Part shown: positions 53,866 through 63,128 of the stretch, piece after piece
Position numbering within the stretch: the stretch's first letter is position 1
Layout: the number at the start of each line of letters is the position of its first letter
DNA from: Pseudomonas frederiksbergensis
GTDB taxonomy: Bacteria; Pseudomonadota; Gammaproteobacteria; Pseudomonadales; Pseudomonadaceae
Direction of reading: 5' to 3'
Assembly (NCBI RefSeq): GCF_003732665.1
Contig: NZ_MOBP01000016.1
Span: 62,001 to 126,000, forward strand
DNA: 64,000 nt
The notes under the pieces: generated by a model
Told to the model about the DNA's origin: nothing
Seen by the model: the letters and a program-made list of their open reading frames with translations, nothing else
Database searches by the model: none
Made by a program: the position numbers and the translations under genes

Positions 53866-55389
53866 ATGACCGTGATCAAGCAAGACGACCTGATTCAGAG
53901 CGTTGCCGACGCCCTGCAGTTCATTTCTTATTACCACCCCGTTGATTTCATCCAGGCGATGCACGAAGCCTACCTGCGCGAAGAATCGCCAGCGGCCCGT
54001 GATTCGATGGCGCAAATCCTGATCAACTCGCGCATGTGCGCCACCGGCCACCGTCCGATCTGCCAAGACACCGGCATCGTGACCGTGTTTGTCCGCGTGG
54101 GTATGGACGTGCGTTGGGATGGCGCCACCATGAGCCTGGACGACATGATCAACCAAGGCGTGCGCCAGGCTTACAACCTGCCGGAAAACGTCCTGCGTGC
54201 CTCGATCCTCGCCGACCCGGCGGGCGCTCGGAAAAATACCAAGGACAACACCCCGGCTGTTATCCACTACTCCATCGTCCCCGGTAACACCGTGGAAGTG
54301 GACGTAGCGGCCAAGGGCGGCGGCTCCGAGAACAAGTCGAAAATGGCCATGCTCAACCCGTCCGACTCGATCGTCGACTGGGTATTGAAGACCGTTCCGA
54401 CCATGGGCGCCGGCTGGTGCCCACCGGGCATGCTCGGCATCGGCATCGGCGGCACCGCCGAGAAAGCCGCCGTCATGGCCAAGGAAGTGTTGATGGAATC
54501 CATCGACATCCACGAACTGAAGAAGCGCGGCCCGTCCAACCGTATCGAAGAGATGCGCCTGGAGCTGTTCGAGAAGGTCAACCAACTGGGCATCGGCGCC
54601 CAGGGCCTGGGTGGCCTGACCACCGTGCTCGACGTGAAGATCATGGATTACCCGACCCACGCTGCTTCGTTGCCGGTGTGCATGATCCCGAACTGCGCCG
54701 CCACCCGTCACGCCCACTTCGTGCTCGACGGTTCCGGCCCGGCCTCGCTGGAAGCGCCACCGCTGGACGCCTACCCGGAAATCGTCTGGGAGGCCGGCCC
54801 GTCGGCCCGTCGCGTCAACCTCGACACCCTGACCCCGGAAGACGTGCAGAGCTGGAAGCCGGGCGAAACCGTGTTGCTGAACGGCAAGATGCTCACCGGT
54901 CGCGACGCCGCGCACAAGCGCATGGTCGAGATGCTGAACAAGGGCGAAACCCTGCCGGTGGACCTCAAAGGTCGCTTCATCTACTACGTCGGCCCGGTTG
55001 ATCCGGTGCGCGAAGAAGTGGTTGGCCCTGCCGGTCCGACCACCGCGACGCGGATGGACAAGTTCACCCGTCAGATCCTCGAGCAAACCGGCCTGCTGGG
55101 CATGATCGGCAAATCCGAGCGCGGCCCGACCGCGATCGAAGCGATCAAGGACCACAAAGCCGTTTACCTGATGGCCGTCGGCGGCGCGGCTTACCTGGTG
55201 GCGCAAGCGATCAAGAAATCCCGCGTCGTGGCCTTCGCCGAACTGGGGATGGAAGCCATCTACGAGTTCGACGTCAAAGACATGCCGGTGACCGTTGCGG
55301 TTGATAGCAAAGGTGAATCGGTGCACATCACCGGTCCTGCCATCTGGCAGAAAAAGATCAGTGAAAGCCTGGCGGTAGAAGTGCAGTAA
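53866..55389 (+). CDS. Class I (iron-sulfur) fumarate hydratase
   Basis: A 507-residue [4Fe-4S] fumarase of the TCA cycle. Cluster cysteines are Cys66 (PICQDTGIV), Cys185 (GAGWCPPGMLGIGIGG) and Cys277 (IPNCAATRHAHF). The C-terminal half has the beta domain EDVQSWKPGETVLLNGKM and YFVGPVDPV-like text. The ATG at 53866 has AGAGGAG upstream; the open frame extends 30 bases further. Cluster-dependent enzymes are oxygen- and iron-sensitive. A strong terminator follows. The gene closes the core block before the TcB/TcC region. Confidence 0.93.
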   Translation: MTVIKQDDLIQSVADALQFISYYHPVDFIQAMHEAYLREESPAARDSMAQILINSRMCATGHRPICQDTGIVTVFVRVGMDVRWDGATMSLDDMINQGVRQAYNLPENVLRASILADPAGARKNTKDNTPAVIHYSIVPGNTVEVDVAAKGGGSENKSKMAMLNPSDSIVDWVLKTVPTMGAGWCPPGMLGIGIGGTAEKAAVMAKEVLMESIDIHELKKRGPSNRIEEMRLELFEKVNQLGIGAQGLGGLTTVLDVKIMDYPTHAASLPVCMIPNCAATRHAHFVLDGSGPASLEAPPLDAYPEIVWEAGPSARRVNLDTLTPEDVQSWKPGETVLLNGKMLTGRDAAHKRMVEMLNKGETLPVDLKGRFIYYVGPVDPVREEVVGPAGPTTATRMDKFTRQILEQTGLLGMIGKSERGPTAIEAIKDHKAVYLMAVGGAAYLVAQAIKKSRVVAFAELGMEAIYEFDVKDMPVTVAVDSKGESVHITGPAIWQKKISESLAVEVQ

Positions 55390-55409
55390 GCACCAACACC
55401 TCCAAAAAC

Positions 55410-55448
55410 GGCCGGGCCATCTCCCCAGATGACCCGGCCTTTTTTTTT
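55410..55448 (+). terminator. Terminator of the fumarase gene
   Basis: GGCCGGG/CCCGGCC with a loop of about 16 bases is followed by nine T. Confidence 0.92.
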
Positions 55449-55513
55449 GCCCATTCCCCAACACCACAGAGGAATTGGAGTTGGGCCTGAAAATTGTGAA
55501 CAACACACATCAA

Positions 55514-55742
55514 CTGTGGGAGCGGGCTTGCTCGCGAAGAGGCCCTGTCAGCCAACATCAATGCTGAATGACACACCGCTTTCGCGAGCAAGCCCGCTCC
55601 CACAGGGGGATTGGAGTGGGACATGAAAATGTGAACAATACAGCTCAACTGTGGGAGCGGGCTTGCTCGCGAAGGGGCCCTGTCAGCCAACCTCAATGCT
55701 GAATGACACACCGCTTTCGCGAGCAAGCCCGCTCCCACAGGG
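55514..55742. repeat. Two tandem copies of a REPIN with shared flanks
   Basis: The element starting CTGTGGGAGCGGGCTTGCTC at 55514 recurs at 55649, a period of 135 bases, and each copy is followed by a return arm ending GCAAGCCCGCTCCCACAG. The spacer CCTGTCAGCCAAC-TCAATGCTG and the segment before each copy (GGATTGGAGT, TGTGAACAA) are also repeated. Confidence 0.85.
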
Positions 55743-55815
55743 GAAGTGTGGTTTTCGGCAATCGCTATAAATAGCCACACCTTGCAACCCAATCATTCTA
55801 AAAACCCCACCCCAC

Positions 55816-55831
55816 CTGTCAGATCTGACAG
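55816..55831 (+). promoter_or_regulatory. LuxR-box-like palindrome upstream of TcB
   Basis: CTGTCAGATCTGACAG is a perfect palindrome; with two flanking bases each side it is ACCTGTCAGATCTGACAGGT. It differs from the well-known LasR-type box ACCTGCCAG-N2-CTGGCAGGT only at the symmetric third pair. Its centre is 96 bases before the ATG at 55920. Confidence 0.7.
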
Positions 55832-55919
55832 GTTACGCCGCCCCTTCATCTTGATAGCGTTGATCCACCGCCCAACCCTTCGCCGAGCACCGGCCCTGGG
55901 CCGAAACAGGATGCGCCGC

Positions 55920-58900
55920 ATGGAAGACCACACCGCACTGAGCATCACCACGCCCTCCATTGCCCGTACCGCCTCGATTGCCATGGTGGGCAAAAGTGGT
56001 TCGATCGGCTTCACCGGCAGCGCTTCGTTCGAGTTGCCCCTGCCGCTGTCGCCCGGGCGCGGTTTCGATCCCGCCCTGACCTTGAGCTATGACAGCCAGG
56101 CCGGTAACGGTCCGTTCGGGATCGGCTGGGGGTTGCACAGCGGCGCCATTTCCCGCCAGACCAACAAGGGCGTGCCGCGTTACCTCGATGACGACGTGAT
56201 GATCGGCCACAACGGCCAGCAGTGGCGCCCCGAACGGGATGCCAAAGGGCAAATCATCTCCAGGAACGAAACCCACTACCGTGGCGAGCCCGTGGGGTCC
56301 CACGCCGTGGTGCGTTATATCCCCCGGGTCGAAAGCACCTTCGAGTTGATCGAGTTCTGGCACGCCGATGCCGACCCGCAAGGCTTCTGGCTGGTGCACG
56401 GCATCGACGGCAGCCTGCACCTGTTCGGCAAAACCGATACCGCCCGCGTGGCCGACCCCAGCGATCCGTCGCGCGTGGCGTCCTGGCTATTGCAGGAAAG
56501 CCTCAATGCCCATGGCGAGCACATCGGCTACGAATACAAAGTCGAAGAGGCAACGCCAGCGCCCCACGACTACCGGGCCCAGCGCTACTTGCAAAAGGTG
56601 CTGTATGGCAACGCCAAGGCCAGCAGCCATTTGTATGGCTTGATCGAGCCGCCATCCGCGCCGGCGTGGCATTTCCATCTGCTGTTCGACTACGGTGAAC
56701 GCACCCTGGACCGGGAACAGCAACCGACCTACGAGCCCTTGAACTCGTGGCCAATCCGCAGCGATCCGTTCCACAGCTACGGCAACGGCTTTGAAGTGGG
56801 CACCCGGCGCCTGTGTCATCAGGTGTTGATGTTCCATCACTTCCCGCAGGAATTGGGGGCGAACCCGGTACTGGTGCGACGGCTGCTACTGGAATACCGC
56901 CCCACCCCGCTGGGCTACAACCAACTGGCGGCCGCGCACTATCAGGCCTACGACGCCAGCGGCGCGGTGGAAAACCGCCCGCCCCTGGAGTTTGACTACT
57001 CCGGGTTCGAGCTCAATACCCAACCGGCGCCCTTGTTGCCCCAGGAAAACATGCCTGGCCTGGAAGACGGGCAACGCTATCAATGCGTCGACCTGTTCGG
57101 CGAGGGCCTGCCGGGTTTTCTGTGCCGCTACGACCAGGGCTGGTTCTACCGCGAGCCGTTGCGCGCCGAGTCCGGTGGCGATGAGATCAGCTATGGTCCG
57201 TGGACCGAACTGAGTCAGATCCCCCGCGCCGACAGCCGCAAACCGGTGCAACAGACCCTCACCGACCTGACCGGCGACGGGCGCCTGGACTGGATTGTCG
57301 CCCAACCCGGCATGAGCGGCTTCCACACCCTGAACCCGGATCGCACCTGGTCAGGCTTCATCCCGTTCAGCGCGTTCCCGGTGGAGTACTTCAACACCCT
57401 GGCGCAACTGGGTGACTTGAGCGGCGACGGCCTCAGCTCCCTCGCGTTGATCGGTCCCAAAAGCGTGCGCCTGTACGCCAACCGCCGCGCCGACGGTTTC
57501 GCCAAGGCCGAGGACGTGCCCCACACACCGGACGACGACCGCTTGCCGCTGTTCAGCGATGTGCCCACTGAACTGGTGTTCCTGGGCAACATGCTGGGCA
57601 GTGACATGAGCGAGTTGTGCCGCATTCGCCACAATGAAATCAAATGCTGGCCCAACCTGGGTCACGGCCGCTTCGGCCAGGGTTTCGTGATGAGCGCCCT
57701 GCCCTTCAGCTACAACGAATTCGATGCTGCGCGGGTGCGCATTGCCGACCTCGACGGCTCCGGGGCACCGGCGCTGATTTACCTGAAATCCACCGGTTTC
57801 GACCTCTACTTCAACCGTGGCGGCAATGGCCTGGAGCAAACCCCGGTGCAAGTGTCATGGCCCGAAGGTGTGCGCTACGACAACCATTGCCAGGTGACCC
57901 TCGCTGACCTTCAAGGCCTGGGTTGCAGCAGTTTGATCCTGAGCGTGCCGCACATGAAACCACGGCATTGGCGCTATGATTTTGTCGATGCCCGCCCCTA
58001 CCTGCTCAGTGCCAGCAACAACAATATGGGCCTTGCAACCCAAGTGGTGTATCGCAGTTCGGCGCAGGAATGGCTGGATGAAAAACGGCAGTTACTCCAG
58101 CGCAAAATGTTTGCGGTGTCGTACCTGCCGTTCCCGGTTCAAGTCGTCAGTAAACAGCAGCAAAAGGACGAGATCACCGGCAACGTCCTCACCCAAACCC
58201 TCACCTACAGTCACGGTTACTACGATGGTTTCGAGCGTGAGTTGCGCGGCTTCGGCCTGGTGCGCCAGACCGACAGCGAAGTCGTGCAGGCCGAGGACGA
58301 CATCGGCTTCACGGCGCCGGCGCTGATCTGCACCTGGTTCCATACGGGTCGCAGCGTGGACATGCCGCGAGAAGGTTATTTCGGCCGTGATGACGACGCC
58401 TGGCCCCTGGACAATACGTTGTTCTGTCGCTATCACGCCAACGATGGGGTCGATGAACCGATCACTGCGGACGAAGCCACCTCCCGCGAAATCGCCCGTG
58501 CCCTCGCCGGCGCCGTGATGCGCATGGAAGTCTATGGGCTAGACGACGACCGGCCCTTTCAGGTGGAGGAGTATCGCTACAAGGTTCGTGAGTTACGTGC
58601 CATCGATGAGCACTCGCCTTATGCCGTGCTGCTGCCCTCGTCACTGGAAAAACTCAGCTACCAGTACGAGCGCTTTATCGATGACCCGCTGTGCCGGCAC
58701 GACATCACCCTGAGCCTGGACGCCTTTGGCCAGCCGACCCATGCCCTCACCGTCCACTACGCCCGGCGCAAGACCGAACTCGACGCGCCCCCCTTCGATG
58801 ACCCGGACGAACAAACCTGGTGGCGCGACGCCCATGACCCGGCGCAGCAGTCTTACTACCTGAGCGAAACCCGCGCCGAGTTCATTCACCTGACCGATCC

Positions 58901-60395
58901 ACAAGGCTGGCGCCTGGGGCTGCCCTATCGCCAGCGCGGCAATGCCTTGAAACTGCCCAAGGGATCGTTGCCCACCGGGCTCAACCCAGAGCAAATCAAC
59001 TACGAGTTACTGCTTGCCCATCAGGCCAGCGCCCCGTGGAACAATGCCCGCGAACTGACCCGGCAAGTCGTGCAGCGTTACCTCAAAACCGCTGATCGCA
59101 CCTTGTGCGCCGATGGCCAGGCCGACTTCGAAGCGCTGGCCGCGCCCCAGGAAATCGCGCAACTGGATAAGACCGCGCTGGAGGCCTACAACACCCTGCC
59201 CGCGCCCTTCGACATCCGCGCCGAGCTGGCGAAAATCGGCTACGTGCACATGCCGCTGTTTCTTGAACCGGACCCCGCCGAAGACCAGCAGAAAAACCTC
59301 TGGTCGGCCCTCTATGGTTTTGCCGAATACGCTGACGCGGCCAGCTTCTACACCGTGCGCAAGTACAACGAAACCCTGAGCCACGGCGTCACCCAGGCCA
59401 GTTATGACCCGTACAGCCTGGCGATCACCGAGGTGACTTTGCCCGATGGCTGCACCACCCGGGCCGAGTACGACTACCACGCGTTGCAGCCGCTGCGCCT
59501 CATCGATGCCAACGACAACATTGAGGAAGCGATTTACGAACCTTCCGGCCAACCGCTGGCGGTCAGCTTCTACGGTACGGAAAACGGGGTCCGCGCCGGC
59601 TTCAGGCCGATAAGCGAATACGTCCGTCCCGACGATTTGCTGCCGACCCCCGCCATCGACAACCCACCCGCCGCGCTGCAAAAAGCCGCCAGCGTCCTGC
59701 GCAAGGACCTGTTCAGTTGGATGGGCCGGCTCCCTGCAACCGCCCAACTCACGGCGACCTGGCTGGCCAACTGGGTTGCCAGCGGCTACGTGCTGCCCAG
59801 CCTGCACATTCGCGCCAACGCCCGCCTGCGCCTGGTCCGGCTCAAGTCGCGCACGGCCGCCGAACAGGCGCTCAAGGAACTGATCGCTGTCACGCCTCGG
59901 GAACCGGTGCACAGCGTGGTGCTGGTCGCCGACCGTTACCACGACGATCCGTTGCAGCAGATCCAGATCACCAAGGCCTGTGTCGACGGTTTTGGCCGAG
60001 CACTGCAAACCCAACAAAAGGTCGAGCCCGGCCTGGCCTACAGTGCCGATGAAAACCTCGAACTGGAATTGGCGGACGGCAAACCTGTGGAGAAACAGGC
60101 CGACCCGCGCTGGCGCATCAGTGAACGTGTCGAGTACAACAACAAGGGCGCCGTGACCCGTGTGTTCCGCCCCTACTTCTGCAACACCCACGGCTATATC
60201 CGCGACCAGTCCTTTCGCCTGTTCGGCTACCACGACCAACAGTTCTACGACGCACTCGGGCGTCCGATCAAATTGATCAATGCCAAGGGCTATGAGTCGT
60301 TCGAGACTTTGCATCCCTGGTATCGCGCCAGTCACGACTTCAACGACACCTACAAACCACCGGAGCCCACCACTCCCAAGACGCTTGAGCCATGA
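55920..60395 (+). CDS. Tc toxin subunit B (SpvB / TcdB-like)
   Basis: A 1,491-residue TcB protein, which joins TcC to form the hollow cocoon that holds the toxic peptide and opens onto the TcA channel. The N-terminal SpvB domain is clear (GSIGFTGSASFELPLPLSPG, GNGPFGIGWGLHSG). The middle contains FG-GAP/VCBS-like repeats (LTDLTGDGRLDWIVAQPG, LGDLSGDGLSSLALIG, IADLDGSGAPALIYL) forming the TcA-binding propeller, and TcdB mid/N domains follow to the C terminus. The preferred start is ATG at 55920 (MEDHTALSITTPSIAR), nine bases after CAGG; an in-frame ATG at 55911 has no spacing to that site. It overlaps TcC by four bases (ATGA). No signal peptide. Confidence 0.92.
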   Translation: MEDHTALSITTPSIARTASIAMVGKSGSIGFTGSASFELPLPLSPGRGFDPALTLSYDSQAGNGPFGIGWGLHSGAISRQTNKGVPRYLDDDVMIGHNGQQWRPERDAKGQIISRNETHYRGEPVGSHAVVRYIPRVESTFELIEFWHADADPQGFWLVHGIDGSLHLFGKTDTARVADPSDPSRVASWLLQESLNAHGEHIGYEYKVEEATPAPHDYRAQRYLQKVLYGNAKASSHLYGLIEPPSAPAWHFHLLFDYGERTLDREQQPTYEPLNSWPIRSDPFHSYGNGFEVGTRRLCHQVLMFHHFPQELGANPVLVRRLLLEYRPTPLGYNQLAAAHYQAYDASGAVENRPPLEFDYSGFELNTQPAPLLPQENMPGLEDGQRYQCVDLFGEGLPGFLCRYDQGWFYREPLRAESGGDEISYGPWTELSQIPRADSRKPVQQTLTDLTGDGRLDWIVAQPGMSGFHTLNPDRTWSGFIPFSAFPVEYFNTLAQLGDLSGDGLSSLALIGPKSVRLYANRRADGFAKAEDVPHTPDDDRLPLFSDVPTELVFLGNMLGSDMSELCRIRHNEIKCWPNLGHGRFGQGFVMSALPFSYNEFDAARVRIADLDGSGAPALIYLKSTGFDLYFNRGGNGLEQTPVQVSWPEGVRYDNHCQVTLADLQGLGCSSLILSVPHMKPRHWRYDFVDARPYLLSASNNNMGLATQVVYRSSAQEWLDEKRQLLQRKMFAVSYLPFPVQVVSKQQQKDEITGNVLTQTLTYSHGYYDGFERELRGFGLVRQTDSEVVQAEDDIGFTAPALICTWFHTGRSVDMPREGYFGRDDDAWPLDNTLFCRYHANDGVDEPITADEATSREIARALAGAVMRMEVYGLDDDRPFQVEEYRYKVRELRAIDEHSPYAVLLPSSLEKLSYQYERFIDDPLCRHDITLSLDAFGQPTHALTVHYARRKTELDAPPFDDPDEQTWWRDAHDPAQQSYYLSETRAEFIHLTDPQGWRLGLPYRQRGNALKLPKGSLPTGLNPEQINYELLLAHQASAPWNNARELTRQVVQRYLKTADRTLCADGQADFEALAAPQEIAQLDKTALEAYNTLPAPFDIRAELAKIGYVHMPLFLEPDPAEDQQKNLWSALYGFAEYADAASFYTVRKYNETLSHGVTQASYDPYSLAITEVTLPDGCTTRAEYDYHALQPLRLIDANDNIEEAIYEPSGQPLAVSFYGTENGVRAGFRPISEYVRPDDLLPTPAIDNPPAALQKAASVLRKDLFSWMGRLPATAQLTATWLANWVASGYVLPSLHIRANARLRLVRLKSRTAAEQALKELIAVTPREPVHSVVLVADRYHDDPLQQIQITKACVDGFGRALQTQQKVEPGLAYSADENLELELADGKPVEKQADPRWRISERVEYNNKGAVTRVFRPYFCNTHGYIRDQSFRLFGYHDQQFYDALGRPIKLINAKGYESFETLHPWYRASHDFNDTYKPPEPTTPKTLEP

Positions 60396-63082
60396 ACAAC
60401 ACCGTGCATTGGCGCACGCCTGCGTTGGCGGTCAATGACAGTCGCGGCCTGCCCATTGGTCAGGTTGCCTACTTGCGCACCGCGCCCGGCGCAACGGCGC
60501 AAGCCCTGATCACCCGCCAGCAGCATGACCGTGCTGGTCGTCTGACCGGCCAATGGGACCCGCGCCTGTACGGCCATGCGCCCAGGCCCAACCTGAGCAC
60601 GGTGTATCGCCTGTCCGGCGACGTCATCAGTACCGACAGCGTCGATGCCGGCGGGCGCCTGAGCCTGGCCGGGGTGGCCGGCGAAATGCTTCAGCGCTGG
60701 GACACCCGCGGCAATCATTGGCGAACCACCTATGACGGCCAACTGCGCGTGATTGCCGTCGAGGAAAACGCCCAGCCCCACGTCGAGCGCTTCACCTATG
60801 CCGACGCCTCGGCCGACCCAGGGCACAACCTGCGCGGCCAATTGACCGAGCAACTCGATCCATCGGGCAGGCTGCGTGTGGACAGCTACAGCCTGGGCGG
60901 ACAGGCGTTGAGCGACAGCCGCGCGTTGGCCGACGGCCAGGCCTATGCCAGCCGACAAGTCGTCAGCCCGCTCGGAGTGGTGCTGGAGCAGACCGACGCA
61001 CGGGGTCATCAACAGCGGTTTCGCCATGATCTCGCCGGGCAACTCCAGCAGGTTCAGCTGCGAATCGACGCTGACAGCGCGGCCCGGGACATCCTCATCG
61101 ATGCCCGGTACAACGCCGCCGGCCAGATCATCGAACAGCATGCGGGTAACGCCGTGCTCAGCACTTGGAGCTATGACCCGGCCGACGGACGCCTGAGCCA
61201 TCTGAAGGCGCAAAAAAACCCGGAAAAAGCCCTGCAGGACTTCGCCTATTTTTATGACCCGATGGGCAATGTGGTGCGCATCGAAGACCATGGGTTCACG
61301 CCGTTCCATTTTGCCAACCAGCGCATCGACGGCCACCGCGACTTCAGCTACGACTCGCAATACCAACTGCGCAGCGCCACCGGCCATGACGCCGCCCCGC
61401 CGTCGGACTTGCCGGGACGGCCGCTGCCCGGCGATCCCAATGATCAGCGCAACTACACGCAACGCTACGACTATGACCCGGGCGGTAACCTGATCAGGCT
61501 GTCCCACGAACGCGAGGGCGGCAGTCATACCCTGCAAATGTTCATTGATCCGTCGAGCAATCGCGGCGTGCGCTGGAAGGAAGGCGACCCGCAACCGGTC
61601 ATCGACGAACTGTTTGACCGCAACGGCAACCTGCTGGCCCTGCGACGTGGCCAGCCGCTGAGCTGGAACCCCCGTGGCCAATTGTGCAAAGTCACCCTGC
61701 TCGAGCACGGCAATGGTTTGCCCGACGACGCCGAAACCTACCTCTACAGCCAGGGCCGGCGCGTCTATAAAAGCCACAAGACCCACACTCCTTCGGCCGC
61801 CCATTACCACGACGTGCTGTACCTGCCAGGGCTGGAAATCCGCACCCGCGACAACGGTGAAGAACTGCATGTGATCACCTTGCCGGGCGGCCGTGGCCAG
61901 GTGCGCTGCTTGCATTGGGCGCAGGGGCAACCCGCCGGAATCGAAGCCAATCAACTGCGCTATAGCCTCGTCGACGCCCTGGACTCCTGTGCAATGGAAC
62001 TCGATCAACAGGCGCGGGTGATCAGCCATGAAGGCTATTACCCGTTCGGCGGCACGGCCTGGCTGACGGCCGCTTCACAGCTGGAAGTCAGCTACAAGAC
62101 CGTGCGCTATTCGGGCAAGGAAATGGACGACAGCGGCCTGTATTACTACGGTGTCCGGTATTACGCGGCGGGGTTGCAGCGTTGGGTCAGCGCCGACCCG
62201 GCGGGGGATGTGGACGGGCTGAATCTGTATGCCATGGTGGGTAACAGCCCGATGGTGTATGTCGACGAAACGGGAGAGAGCAAAGGCCTGCTCAAGTCTG
62301 TGAACAAATTCGCTGGCGATATCGTCGGCGTGGCGAAGAAAACCAGCGACGCCGCGAACAAACTGGACGAACTTGCCACCAAGTTCGATGGTCTGGTGCC
62401 TGAAGATGCCGACGTCGAAAAGTTGCTCAAAGACCTGACCTTCTGGAAGTTTCTTCGAACCAGGCACGGCCTCAACGCCATCAAGCAAGGTGCTCTCACC
62501 GGCGCCATTTTCACGGGGATAGTGGCCAGTGTCGTGCCGGTGGCCGGTACGGGCATCGGGGCACTCGTAGGGCTGCTCGTAGGCGCCATTTTCTTGCCAG
62601 CGTTCCGGTTCTACACCCTGAAAAAAGATCTGAAGATGGTGCAAGTACTTCATACACAAGAGATCAAAGAGGGTGCGCAGTTAATCGCCGATACAACCAA
62701 CGCGATGTACGAGGGGGCCAAGAGCCTTGCCAGCGGTGGCACCGAACTGCTCGATAAAATCAAACACACCTCCGCCCTCATCGGTGCCTATTCGGATCAG
62801 CTACAGAAAGTTTTCTACGAGCAGCTAAATGGTTTGAAGGCGCAGACAAAGCGCGAAGTGATAAAGGTGATCAACACCGGCATTGACCCCTTTGAAGCGA
62901 TTGACCAAGTGCTGGAGGCGGCTGCGGATATCAGCCATCAACTCAATGAAGCCGAGAGCGCCAACCAGCGCTTGGCCGAATTGGCCGACGTGGCCGGGAA
63001 AATCGCCAGCACGCCGATCAAACCGGTGCCCAAGCCCAGAATAAGGTTCCCTCAGAGAACCGGGTCCGTATCGATGGCGTGA
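60392..63082 (+). CDS. tccC: Tc toxin subunit C (TccC-like) with an unrecognised C-terminal tail
   Basis: An 896-residue TcC protein. Residues 1 to about 620 form the RHS/YD-repeat core (LRVIAVEENAQPHVERF, YNAAGQIIEQHAGN, YDPADGRLSHL), ending in the conserved SGLYYYGVRYYAAGLQRW and DPAG at Asp602, followed by DGLNLYAMVGNSPMVYVDE, the site at which the autoprotease releases the tail. Residues from about 621 to 896 are a hypervariable tail with lower GC and helical composition. It has a Gly/Ala-rich hydrophobic stretch at about 700-743 (GALTGAIFTGIVASVVPVAG) that could span a membrane, and coiled-coil-like helices after it. I do not recognise its enzymatic family. The start overlaps TcB (ATGA), so the pair is co-translated. 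Confidence 0.9.
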   Translation: MNNTVHWRTPALAVNDSRGLPIGQVAYLRTAPGATAQALITRQQHDRAGRLTGQWDPRLYGHAPRPNLSTVYRLSGDVISTDSVDAGGRLSLAGVAGEMLQRWDTRGNHWRTTYDGQLRVIAVEENAQPHVERFTYADASADPGHNLRGQLTEQLDPSGRLRVDSYSLGGQALSDSRALADGQAYASRQVVSPLGVVLEQTDARGHQQRFRHDLAGQLQQVQLRIDADSAARDILIDARYNAAGQIIEQHAGNAVLSTWSYDPADGRLSHLKAQKNPEKALQDFAYFYDPMGNVVRIEDHGFTPFHFANQRIDGHRDFSYDSQYQLRSATGHDAAPPSDLPGRPLPGDPNDQRNYTQRYDYDPGGNLIRLSHEREGGSHTLQMFIDPSSNRGVRWKEGDPQPVIDELFDRNGNLLALRRGQPLSWNPRGQLCKVTLLEHGNGLPDDAETYLYSQGRRVYKSHKTHTPSAAHYHDVLYLPGLEIRTRDNGEELHVITLPGGRGQVRCLHWAQGQPAGIEANQLRYSLVDALDSCAMELDQQARVISHEGYYPFGGTAWLTAASQLEVSYKTVRYSGKEMDDSGLYYYGVRYYAAGLQRWVSADPAGDVDGLNLYAMVGNSPMVYVDETGESKGLLKSVNKFAGDIVGVAKKTSDAANKLDELATKFDGLVPEDADVEKLLKDLTFWKFLRTRHGLNAIKQGALTGAIFTGIVASVVPVAGTGIGALVGLLVGAIFLPAFRFYTLKKDLKMVQVLHTQEIKEGAQLIADTTNAMYEGAKSLASGGTELLDKIKHTSALIGAYSDQLQKVFYEQLNGLKAQTKREVIKVINTGIDPFEAIDQVLEAAADISHQLNEAESANQRLAELADVAGKIASTPIKPVPKPRIRFPQRTGSVSMA

Positions 63083-63128
63083 CCCCCATCCATACGCCAC
63101 TCAACTTCACAGCGGGCGAGACTCATCC

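Noticed and set aside
55514..55742. CRISPR-like repeat array
   Set aside because: There are only two units, each is a long palindrome of the REP family, the spacers are themselves repeated, and no cas gene is present.
55500..55745. CTGTCAGCC in the REPIN spacers as further regulator sites
   Set aside because: It is a half-site without a matching TGACAG at the right spacing and is part of the duplicated REPIN unit.
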